DNA of 64,000 nucleotides, taken from assembly GCA_002418895.1 (NCBI GenBank), contig DIFA01000009.1, forward strand, positions 1 through 64,000. Direction: 5' to 3'. This stretch comes from Dehalococcoidia bacterium UBA5760. GTDB lineage: Bacteria; Chloroflexota; Dehalococcoidia; Dehalococcoidales; UBA5760. Positions 17,395 to 24,459 of this stretch are shown here, piece after piece. The notes beneath the pieces were generated by a model. The model searched no databases, was not told the DNA's origin, and was given only the letters and a program-made list of their open reading frames with translations. Position 1 is the first letter of the stretch. Every line of letters starts with the position of its first letter. The position numbers and the translations under genes were made by a program.

Positions 17395-17512
17395 CTATTT
17401 CATCTCCCTCTTGATTATCCCGAATATGATGGTATAGTATATCACAACCGCAATTAATTAACGGAAAGAGAATCAGGTATACGTGTTACCGAGCAATCGG
17501 CTGATAAAGGGC

Positions 17513-17541
17513 TTGATAAAATAGAATAAATTAGATACACT
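17513..17541 (+). promoter_or_regulatory. promoter upstream of the DksA-like/lspA genes
   Basis: TTGATA (17513-17518), 17-nt spacer, TACACT (17536-17541). The predicted start near 17548 lies only a few bases before the terminator-like hairpin at 17554. Confidence 0.5.
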
Positions 17542-17553
17542 AATGGTAGTTGT

Positions 17554-17582
17554 ACCCTGGTGATTCCCAGGGTTTTATTTTA
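17554..17582 (+). terminator. terminator-like leader hairpin (attenuator candidate)
   Basis: ACCCTGG (17554-17560) pairs with CCAGGGT (17567-17573) around a 6-nt loop, followed by TTTTATTTTA. No plus-strand gene lies upstream for several kb, so it does not end a preceding gene; it stands between a promoter and the DksA-like gene. It could be a premature terminator or an mRNA 5'-end stabiliser. Confidence 0.6.
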
Positions 17583-17670
17583 GCTAACATAACAACTTAC
17601 TTTTCAACTCAAAGCAAGAAAGATGAAAGGAATGCCTCGAGATTTGACAGGTGAGTTGGAGGAGGTCGGT

Positions 17671-18039
17671 GTGACTGAGAATTTTGATATCCTTCGTTCT
17701 CGATTGGAGAGCGAGCGTGAACGCTTAAACCGTGAACTGGAGCAGATGGAGGCCAACGCTCTGGTTACGGATGAGAGGCGTGAGGGTAGTCCTTTCGGCA
17801 AAAGAGAGGAGGAGGCTACCGAAACCGCTGAGCTAGAGACCAGGTTAGAGATGGAGAAGCGTACCAAGGACCAGTTGATGGCGGTTGAGAACGCCCTCGA
17901 TAAGTTTACAAAGGGAACCTACGGCTTGTGTGAGGTTTGTGGTAACCCGATACCCCTGGCCCGATTGGAGGCGCTTCCTGAGGCAAGACTGTGTTTGGAT
18001 TGTAAGGCTGGTCAAGCAAAGAGTGCGAAAGGTTATTAG
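17671..18039 (+). CDS. TraR/DksA-family zinc-finger protein
   Basis: About 122 residues from GTG 17671, chosen because GGAGGAGG lies 5 nt upstream; the frame is open to ATG 17623, which has a weaker site. A long charged coiled coil (about residues 1-85, rich in E and R) is followed by a four-Cys zinc finger CEVCGNPI...CLDCKAG. This is the DksA/TraR architecture: RNA polymerase secondary-channel binding or related regulation. It overlaps the start of lspA by 17 nt, as in many genomes where a DksA-like gene precedes lspA. Confidence 0.88.
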   Translation: MTENFDILRSRLESERERLNRELEQMEANALVTDERREGSPFGKREEEATETAELETRLEMEKRTKDQLMAVENALDKFTKGTYGLCEVCGNPIPLARLEALPEARLCLDCKAGQAKSAKGY

Positions 18040-18562
18040 TCTTCGGGGTGAGCGGTGGCAGAATATCGCCTTTTCCCTTATCGCTCTGTCGCTGGTACTC
18101 GCAGATCAGTTCAGCAAAGCGTGGGTAAGGTCTAACATAGCCGTGGGGCAATCGGTGCCGGAGGGGGCTTTTCTCCACATAACCCATACCCAGAATACCG
18201 GCGCTGCTTTCGGCATCTTCCAGGGTCATGCTCCTTCTCTAACGGTAGTCAGCTTTATCGGTGCCGGTATCATTCTGGTCTACACCTTCTATCTGTGCCG
18301 CCGTTTTACCTTCTTGAATAACATCATAAGCAAGGGAGCCCTGGGTGCAATGCTCGGCGGTACGGTGGGAAACCTGATCGACCGAATGACTCTGGGCTAT
18401 GTTACCGACTTTATCGGTGTCGGTACCTTTCCCACCTATAACATCTCCGATGCATCGATAACCGGCGGTGTCGGTGTCTTTGCCGGCTCTCTGATATATC
18501 TCCTGGTCAAAGAGAAGCAAGAAGCAGACAGGAGAAACGAGGCGGACTGCCATCAGATTTGA
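18023..18562 (+). CDS. lspA: lipoprotein signal peptidase (LspA)
   Basis: About 179 residues from GTG 18023, the only sensible in-frame start; it lies inside the end of the DksA-like gene. Four membrane segments and the two catalytic-Asp motifs are present: NTGAAFG, GNLIDRMTLGYVTDFI and NISDASITGG. It cleaves signal peptides of prolipoproteins in the cytoplasmic membrane after lipid modification. The C-terminus is polar (KEKQEADRRNEADC). Downstream on the same strand lies rluD, as is common. Confidence 0.94.
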   Translation: MRKVISLRGERWQNIAFSLIALSLVLADQFSKAWVRSNIAVGQSVPEGAFLHITHTQNTGAAFGIFQGHAPSLTVVSFIGAGIILVYTFYLCRRFTFLNNIISKGALGAMLGGTVGNLIDRMTLGYVTDFIGVGTFPTYNISDASITGGVGVFAGSLIYLLVKEKQEADRRNEADCHQI

Positions 18563-18744
18563 GGACTATCAACATACCCGGAACGATCAATGAAACCAGC
18601 TAGAGAAAGGACAGGTTGCAATTCTGCCAGTATACCGGGACCGATTCGGCTGGCGATTAAGTTTTCTTCGAGACGCTGCTCCTTTCCCTATCCCCGGTAG
18701 AAGCTGGTATACTTATTGAAAGTGTGCCGTTTTGTTGATAAACC

Positions 18745-19644
18745 GTGTTGAGTAAAGAATCTAGCTTTGCCGCCAGTGAACCGGGTTTACGCCTCGACAG
18801 GTATATTGTTGAGAAATGCCCCGGGATTTCCCGGACCCAGGCACAGAATCTCATTACCGAGGGGCTGGTCACGGTCAATAACCACCCGGCTAAGGCCGGA
18901 ACTAAGCTCGACGTTGGTGATAGAGTAAATATCACCCTGCCCCCTTCTCGCAAACCCCCGCTGCCTGAAGCTATTCCGCTCGATATTATCTATCAGGATG
19001 AAGATCTCCTGGTCGTCGACAAGCCGGTTGGACTGACGGTCCACCCGGCACCGGGACACCAGAGCCACACCCTGGTTAACGCCATCCTTAACCATGTCCC
19101 CAACCTGCCTGAGAGCGATTTGCTGCGACCGGGAATCGTACACCGGCTGGATAAGGACGCCTCGGGGGTTATGGTGGTAGCTAAGAATAGCCGGGCCCAG
19201 CTTGATCTAATCGGTCAGTTTAAGACCCGTTCGGTGGCGAAAGCCTACCAGGTGCTTGTCAAAGGGCTGCTCACTCCGGATAACGGGGTCATCGAAGCAC
19301 CTATCGGTCGTGATCCACGTAACCGGAAGAGGATGGCAGTGGTGGCGGAAGGTAAAGGCAGGGAAGCGCGTACTCACTATCATGTTATCCGGCACCTGGC
19401 AGGTTATACCCTGATTGAGGTGAGGCCGGAGACCGGCCGTACCCATCAAATCCGGGTCCACCTCTCCACAATCGGTTATCCGGTAGCTGGTGATAGAGTC
19501 TACGGTTCGAGGACTGACCCGTTGCCGCGGCTTTTTCTCCACGCCTGCCGGCTGGGTTTTAAGCTACCTTCCACCGGCAAGTACGTTGAGTTCGCCTCCA
19601 ACCTGCCGCCCGAACTGGAGCGGGTGCTGGAGGATATCGGCTGA
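18745..19644 (+). CDS. rluD: RluA/RluD-family pseudouridine synthase
   Basis: 299 residues: an N-terminal S4 RNA-binding domain (LRLDRYIVEKCPGISRTQA) and the catalytic domain with HRLDKDASGVMVVAK carrying the catalytic Asp, followed by RPETGRTHQIRVHL. It isomerises uridines in 23S rRNA; RluD is the closest named form, though other RluA members are possible. Start GTG 18745. It follows lspA by 182 nt and precedes gltX. Confidence 0.92.
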   Translation: MLSKESSFAASEPGLRLDRYIVEKCPGISRTQAQNLITEGLVTVNNHPAKAGTKLDVGDRVNITLPPSRKPPLPEAIPLDIIYQDEDLLVVDKPVGLTVHPAPGHQSHTLVNAILNHVPNLPESDLLRPGIVHRLDKDASGVMVVAKNSRAQLDLIGQFKTRSVAKAYQVLVKGLLTPDNGVIEAPIGRDPRNRKRMAVVAEGKGREARTHYHVIRHLAGYTLIEVRPETGRTHQIRVHLSTIGYPVAGDRVYGSRTDPLPRLFLHACRLGFKLPSTGKYVEFASNLPPELERVLEDIG

Positions 19645-19707
19645 AATATTGACACCTAAAGTGCTAGAATACTAAGAGTTTTATAACATCGAAATGAGAG
19701 TTTTCAG

Positions 19708-21177
19708 ATGACCAAACAAGTTAGAGTACGTTTTGCTCCCAGCCCCACCGGCTACCCCCACGTCGGCAATATCAGGACCGCCCTGTTCAACTGGCTCTTT
19801 GCCCGCCATAGCGGGGGCAAGTTCGTTGTCCGCATCGAGGATACCGATGTCGCCCGTAAGGTTGATGACGCTCTGGAGGCCATCCTGGAAGGTCTTAAAT
19901 GGTTGGGACTTGACTGGGATGAGGGCCCCGAGGTAGGCGGGGACTACGGACCATATTTTCAATCACAGCGTCTCAGTTTGTACCGTGAGGCAGCCGAGCG
20001 TTTGATCAAACAAGGGGATGCCTATTACTGCTACTGCTCCTCCCAGCGCCTCAAAGAAATGCGAGAAGAGCAGTCCAGGCGCAAGCAGCCGCCGGGATAC
20101 GACCGGCACTGTCGGAATTTAAGTGAGGCGGAGCGTGCGCAGAAAGAGTCGGAGGGGATTACGCCGGTAGTCCGCTTCAAGACCCCGCTCGAGGGAAGCA
20201 CCAGGTTCAACGACCTCATCTGGGGTGAGGTAGTGTTTGACCACAGCACCATCGACGACCTGGTGCTGCTTAAGTCGGACGGCTATCCAACCTATCACCT
20301 TGCCAATGTGGTCGATGACCATCTGATGGAGATAAGCCATGTCCTGCGAGCTGAGGAATGGCTGTCCAGTACCCCCCGCCACCTCCTGATGTATCAGGCC
20401 CTGGGCTTCGAGCCCCCGCATTTCGCCCATCTGCCCATGATATTAGGAAACGACCGTGCCAAATTGAGTAAAAGACACGGTTCGGTCTCGATAACCGAGT
20501 ACCGTGAAAAGGGCTATCTGCCCGAGACAATGCTCAACTTCCTCTCTCTGCTGGGATGGTCTCTCGACGACAAGACCGAGATATTCTCCCGTGCCGAGCT
20601 AATAGCCAGTTTTTCCCTGGAGAGGATCAGCCGTACCGGGGCTATTTTCAACCAGGACAAGCTCAACTGGATGAACGGGGCATATATCCGCAGTCTGAGC
20701 CTCGACGACTTTACCCGACGGGCGCTGCCCTTCCTGGAAAGCAACCTGCCCGACGCGGTCAGGCGGCCGTTATCTATCGACTATGTCAGGCAGGTTATGC
20801 CCCTCGTCCAAGAGCGGGCCCGCACCCTGGCCGAGATCCCGGAGCTGACCGACTTCTTCTTCGCCGATGAACTGGACTACGAGCCCAATCTCTTGATCGT
20901 CAAGAAGATGGACCGTGAGTCATCTATCCAGGCGCTGGCAGCAGTCAGGAACAGGCTTGAGCCTCTGCAAACCTTTGATACCACGTCTCTGGAGACGGTG
21001 GTCAGGCCGCTGGCTGACGAGATGGGACTGAAGACAGGGCAGCTCTTCGGTACTCTGAGAGTAGCCATTACCGGGCGGATGGTGGCGCCGCCCCTTTTTG
21101 AAACGATGGCAGTCCTAGGTAAGGAGCGTTCGATGGACCGGGTTAGCGCCGCTTTGATCAAGCTGCGCAGCCTATGA
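19708..21177 (+). CDS. gltX: glutamate--tRNA ligase
   Basis: 489 residues. VRFAPSPTGYPHVGNIRTALFN holds the HIGH-type motif, RIEDTD the glutamate site, KLSKRHG the KMSKS loop, and an all-helical anticodon-binding domain follows. It may be discriminating or non-discriminating; if GatCAB is present elsewhere it could also charge tRNA-Gln. A TTGACA at about 19650 precedes the gene, but its -10 spacing is poor. Length and domains are normal. Confidence 0.96.
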   Translation: MTKQVRVRFAPSPTGYPHVGNIRTALFNWLFARHSGGKFVVRIEDTDVARKVDDALEAILEGLKWLGLDWDEGPEVGGDYGPYFQSQRLSLYREAAERLIKQGDAYYCYCSSQRLKEMREEQSRRKQPPGYDRHCRNLSEAERAQKESEGITPVVRFKTPLEGSTRFNDLIWGEVVFDHSTIDDLVLLKSDGYPTYHLANVVDDHLMEISHVLRAEEWLSSTPRHLLMYQALGFEPPHFAHLPMILGNDRAKLSKRHGSVSITEYREKGYLPETMLNFLSLLGWSLDDKTEIFSRAELIASFSLERISRTGAIFNQDKLNWMNGAYIRSLSLDDFTRRALPFLESNLPDAVRRPLSIDYVRQVMPLVQERARTLAEIPELTDFFFADELDYEPNLLIVKKMDRESSIQALAAVRNRLEPLQTFDTTSLETVVRPLADEMGLKTGQLFGTLRVAITGRMVAPPLFETMAVLGKERSMDRVSAALIKLRSL

Positions 21178-21211
21178 CATCTCCTACCAGATAGAACAAG
21201 GGGGTTATGAC

Positions 21212-21781
21212 TTGAAGACTATTGCTATTTCGGGCAGCCCGAGAAAAAACGGAAACACGGAGTTCTTAAGCCGGCACGCTTTGAAGGCAATCGAAGAGGA
21301 GGGAATAGCGACCGAGCTTATCAGCCTGGCCGGTCTGGATATAAAACCCTGCAACGGCTGTTATACCTGTAAAAAAGAGGAGTCATGTCCTATTGATGAC
21401 GACCTATGGCCGGTATATACCAGGATGAAGGAGGCGGATGCGATAATACTTGCCTCGCCGGTCTACTTCGGTTCGGCGACAGCCCAGATCAAGGCGCTCA
21501 TGGAAAGGACCGGTTATATCACCTATTGGAACGGCCGGGCTTTTGAGGGTAAGGTGGGCGGCCCCCTGGTGGTAGCGCGCCGGGCGGGCAAGAGCTTTAC
21601 CCTGGCCCAATTGACCTTCTGGTTTCAGATCATGGGGTGTTTTGTACCCGGTTCTACATACTGGAATGTTGCCTTCGGCAGTCACGAGAAGGGTAACGTG
21701 GAGCAGGATGAAGAAGGCATGAGAACAGCCTGGAACTTTGGCAAGAACGTTGCTTTCCTGCTGAAGAAGGTAAAGGGTTAA
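21212..21781 (+). CDS. NADPH-dependent FMN reductase / iron-sulfur flavoprotein family
   Basis: 189 residues of flavodoxin fold. ISGSPRKNGNTEFLSR binds the FMN phosphate, CNGCYTCKKEESCPIDDD is the Cys-rich segment seen in iron-sulfur flavoproteins, and ASPVYFGSATAQIKALMERTG is the second FMN loop. TTG 21212 starts the frame after a GGGGG stretch. The gene is followed on the same strand by a Cys-rich DUF3795-like protein (12-nt gap) and a radical-SAM protein (15-nt gap), so a redox-linked operon is likely. Substrate unknown. Confidence 0.85.
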   Translation: MKTIAISGSPRKNGNTEFLSRHALKAIEEEGIATELISLAGLDIKPCNGCYTCKKEESCPIDDDLWPVYTRMKEADAIILASPVYFGSATAQIKALMERTGYITYWNGRAFEGKVGGPLVVARRAGKSFTLAQLTFWFQIMGCFVPGSTYWNVAFGSHEKGNVEQDEEGMRTAWNFGKNVAFLLKKVKG

Positions 21782-21792
21782 TCTGCTTTGCC

Positions 21793-22368
21793 ATGGAAAA
21801 GCACCCGCTCAAGAAGTATCCCGTAGTCGGTGCCTGCTGCCTCGACTGCGGTCTGTGTCCGAGATACTACACCGAGGGTTCCTCAAGGTGTCCCGGTTGT
21901 TGCGGCCCGGGCTTTGAGCAGAAGCACCCGTCCTGCGGCTTTATCACCTGCTGCGTAAAGCAGAAAAGTCTTGAGACATGCGCCGAGTGCAGCGACTGGA
22001 GAGATTGCGAGAGGGTAGCCGGGATTCTCGGTTCGGCCAGGCATCAGGACTCCTTCATCTCATACCAGCCGGTTGCGGCCAACTTTGCCTTCATCGAGAA
22101 GAATGGCATCAGGGAATTCGTGCGGCGGGAAAATGAAAAGCAGGAAATTCTCCGCTATCTCCTGGCTAACTACGACGAAGGCCGCTCCAAGAGCTTCTAT
22201 TGCACCGGCTGCCAGCTGTTACCTCCGGACAGGCTGAGAGAAGCCATATCAGGAATAGAAACGGAAATAGCCGGGGGTACCGGAATCAAAGAAAATGCCA
22301 AGGCTATCAGGACGGCCATTATCCATCTATCCGATACCCTAAAGATCGATTTGGGGTTGAGGAAGTGA
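21793..22368 (+). CDS. DUF3795-like cysteine-rich protein
   Basis: 191 residues with 15 or more Cys in the first 75 positions: GACCLDCGLCPRYYTEGSSR, CPGCCGPGFEQ, CGFITCCVKQK, CAECSDWRDCERV, and one late CTGC. This spacing matches DUF3795-type proteins, thought to bind metal or an iron-sulfur cluster; function is unknown. It lies between an FMN flavoprotein and a radical-SAM gene with short gaps, suggesting a shared redox pathway. Confidence 0.75.
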   Translation: MEKHPLKKYPVVGACCLDCGLCPRYYTEGSSRCPGCCGPGFEQKHPSCGFITCCVKQKSLETCAECSDWRDCERVAGILGSARHQDSFISYQPVAANFAFIEKNGIREFVRRENEKQEILRYLLANYDEGRSKSFYCTGCQLLPPDRLREAISGIETEIAGGTGIKENAKAIRTAIIHLSDTLKIDLGLRK

Positions 22369-22382
22369 GGGGTGGTTAGACA

Positions 22383-23360
22383 GTGGAACCGGGTTATATT
22401 GCTCTCTACTATTCCGGTGAGCTTGAGCACCGGGCCCGGAGACTGGAGGCACGGCTGGCTTCCTGTGACATCTGCCCCCGGGAGTGCCGGGTCAACCGGC
22501 TCAATGACGAGACGGGTTTTTGCCACTCCGGCCGGCTGCCCATAGTCTCCTCACTCTGTGCCCACCATGGAGAGGAGCCGGCCATTTCCGGAAGCCGGGG
22601 CTCTGGAACGATATTCTTTGGCAACTGCAATCTAAGGTGCGTTTACTGCCAGAACTACCAGATAAGCCAGGACTGGCAAAAACAGAGATCCAACGAAGTA
22701 GACTATCACACTCTCGCCGAGAACATGCTCTATCTCCAGGACGAGATTGGCTGCCACAACATCAATCTCGTTTCTCCGTCGCACTTCGTGCCGCAGATAG
22801 TCCGTGCGCTTACGGATGCAGTGCCGATGGGCCTTAAATTACCACTGGTCTACAACACCAACGGCTACGACTCTGTTAGGACCCTTGAGGATCTTAGCGG
22901 TATTGTCAACATCTACCTGCCGGACCTAAAATACGCTTCCGATGTCTACGCCAGTCAGTTCTCGGAGGCTCCGGACTACGTCGCCCGGTCCCGTCAGTCC
23001 ATCAAGGAGATGTACCGGCAGGTCGGCGGGCTCGTCACGGATAAGTCCGGGCTGGCACAGCAGGGGTTAATCATCCGCCACCTTATCCTGCCCGACGGAC
23101 TGTCCGGCAGCCGGGATTCACTTAACTGGCTGGCGAAGGAGATCTCCAGACGGGTTACTATCAGCGCGATGTCGCAATATCACCCCGTACACCAGGCTGA
23201 TCAGTTTCTCCTCCTCTCACGCAGCATATCGCCGTCCGAATACCAGGAGGTGCTCGATATAATGGAGGAGCTGGGGCTTAAGAACGGTTGGACACAGAAG
23301 ATGGACGCTCATGAAGACTACCTACCCGACTTTGAGCACAAGGAACATCCGTTCCTATGA
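22383..23360 (+). CDS. radical SAM protein, PflA-like (AmmeMemoRadiSam-type)
   Basis: 325 residues. An N-terminal Cys cluster CDICPRECRVNR and the radical-SAM signature CNLRCVYCQNYQISQ near residue 85, followed by INLVSPSHFVPQIV and the LPDLKYASD strand, resemble pyruvate-formate-lyase-activating-enzyme homologues of unknown target. Start GTG 22383 with GTGAGG upstream. It is the third gene of the flavoprotein/DUF3795/radical-SAM run. SAM cleavage is secure; the substrate is not known. Confidence 0.85.
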   Translation: MEPGYIALYYSGELEHRARRLEARLASCDICPRECRVNRLNDETGFCHSGRLPIVSSLCAHHGEEPAISGSRGSGTIFFGNCNLRCVYCQNYQISQDWQKQRSNEVDYHTLAENMLYLQDEIGCHNINLVSPSHFVPQIVRALTDAVPMGLKLPLVYNTNGYDSVRTLEDLSGIVNIYLPDLKYASDVYASQFSEAPDYVARSRQSIKEMYRQVGGLVTDKSGLAQQGLIIRHLILPDGLSGSRDSLNWLAKEISRRVTISAMSQYHPVHQADQFLLLSRSISPSEYQEVLDIMEELGLKNGWTQKMDAHEDYLPDFEHKEHPFL

Positions 23361-23400
23361 TCGATACGGCGGATCAGAGTGGTTGAAGCACGCCTCGGGT

Positions 23401-23514
23401 TTACCTTTTACGCTTGGTGAAGGCAAAACGTATTTTTAGACCGTTACGTTTTTCGTCCTTCTTATTGACATTACTGATGAAGGTCTTCAGGTCGGAAAGC
23501 TGTTTCTCAGTCAT
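23401..23514 (-). CDS. 37-residue basic hypothetical protein
   Basis: A short frame from ATG 23514, preceded by AAGGAAA, encodes a product that starts MTEKQLSDLKTF and ends FTKRKR. It is strongly basic at the C-terminus and lies alone between a radical-SAM gene and mutM. The good ribosome-binding site and coding-like composition support it; no family is recognised. Confidence 0.5.
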   Translation of the reverse strand: MTEKQLSDLKTFISNVNKKDEKRNGLKIRFAFTKRKR

Positions 23515-23595
23515 TGTGGTTTCCTTTTCTGTAGGTTGAGTAATCTGCAGTTAATTGTAGCATATCACCAAAGGTGAGTCCAAATCTGGTTTAGT

Positions 23596-24459
23596 TTATC
23601 CGTCTTGATCCATCCCGTGAAAACATCCACCCTCCCTCTTACCTTGAGTTTGGCACCCGGGGCAGAAGTAGGTGCCGCGGTTGCGAACGGTTATCCGCTC
23701 AACAGGAGTGCCGCAGACCGGGCAGAGATTACCGCCAAGACGGTGGGCGACCCGGAACTGAAAGTGGGCGGTGCCCTCTTCACCACCAGGGCGGTAGTAG
23801 GTATCCACGCTGGCCCCTTTATGGTCAATCGCCGCCGAGAGCACCTGTCTGATGCTCCGATAGAGTCTCCCCACTTCTGCCATAGTCAGGCTGCCCCCCG
23901 GTCTTAAGGGGTGGATTCCGGCGGAAAACAGTGACTCATCGGCATACATATTACCGATACCGGCGATCAGATCCTGCTCCAGAAGGAGCGCCTTTATCGG
24001 CGCCTTGCGGTTTGCCAACAGCCCAGCCAAGAGATCAGGAGTAAAGACATCCTCCAGCGGTTCAGTCCCGAGCTTCGTCTCCAGGTCGACTAAGTCCCGT
24101 GTAAGCCACATCACCCCGAACTTACGCGGGTCGCGGAAGTGTATGTCCAAATTACCGCCCAGGTGGATTACGGCACGGACAAACTTTTCCGGTTCAGCCC
24201 GTACCGGCTTCAGCAGCAGGGAACCGGTCATTCTGAGGTGGATAATCAGCATCGTGCCGTTACCAAGGTGAAAAATGAGATATTTGCCGCGCCGGCTCAG
24301 CCGGGTTATCTCCTGCCCGATAAGGCAGGAGCGGAATTCTTCTAACGAAGGCTTAAGGACTATCCCCTCCCAGTTAATAGTAATACCGGTAACACGACGT
24401 CCGATAATATGGGGGCTAAGCTCATTCTTTACCGTTTCTACTTCAGGAAGCTCAGGCAC
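23596..24459 (-). CDS. mutM: formamidopyrimidine-DNA glycosylase (Fpg/MutM)
   Basis: 287 residues from GTG 24459, chosen because the mature enzyme needs Pro at position 2 (PELPEVETVKNEL). Also present: LIIHLRMTGSLLL, HFRDPRKFGVMW, the H2TH region LEQDLIAGIGNMYADESLF, and a C-terminal zinc finger CPVCGTPVE...CPGCQ. It excises oxidised purines by beta/delta elimination. The start codon overlaps the end of polA by 8 nt, indicating coupled expression. The catalytic Lys of the beta-hairpin is in the LLKP segment near residue 58. Confidence 0.95.
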   Translation of the reverse strand: MPELPEVETVKNELSPHIIGRRVTGITINWEGIVLKPSLEEFRSCLIGQEITRLSRRGKYLIFHLGNGTMLIIHLRMTGSLLLKPVRAEPEKFVRAVIHLGGNLDIHFRDPRKFGVMWLTRDLVDLETKLGTEPLEDVFTPDLLAGLLANRKAPIKALLLEQDLIAGIGNMYADESLFSAGIHPLRPGGSLTMAEVGRLYRSIRQVLSAAIDHKGASVDTYYRPGGEEGTAHFQFRVAHRLGGNLCPVCGTPVERITVRNRGTYFCPGCQTQGKREGGCFHGMDQDG

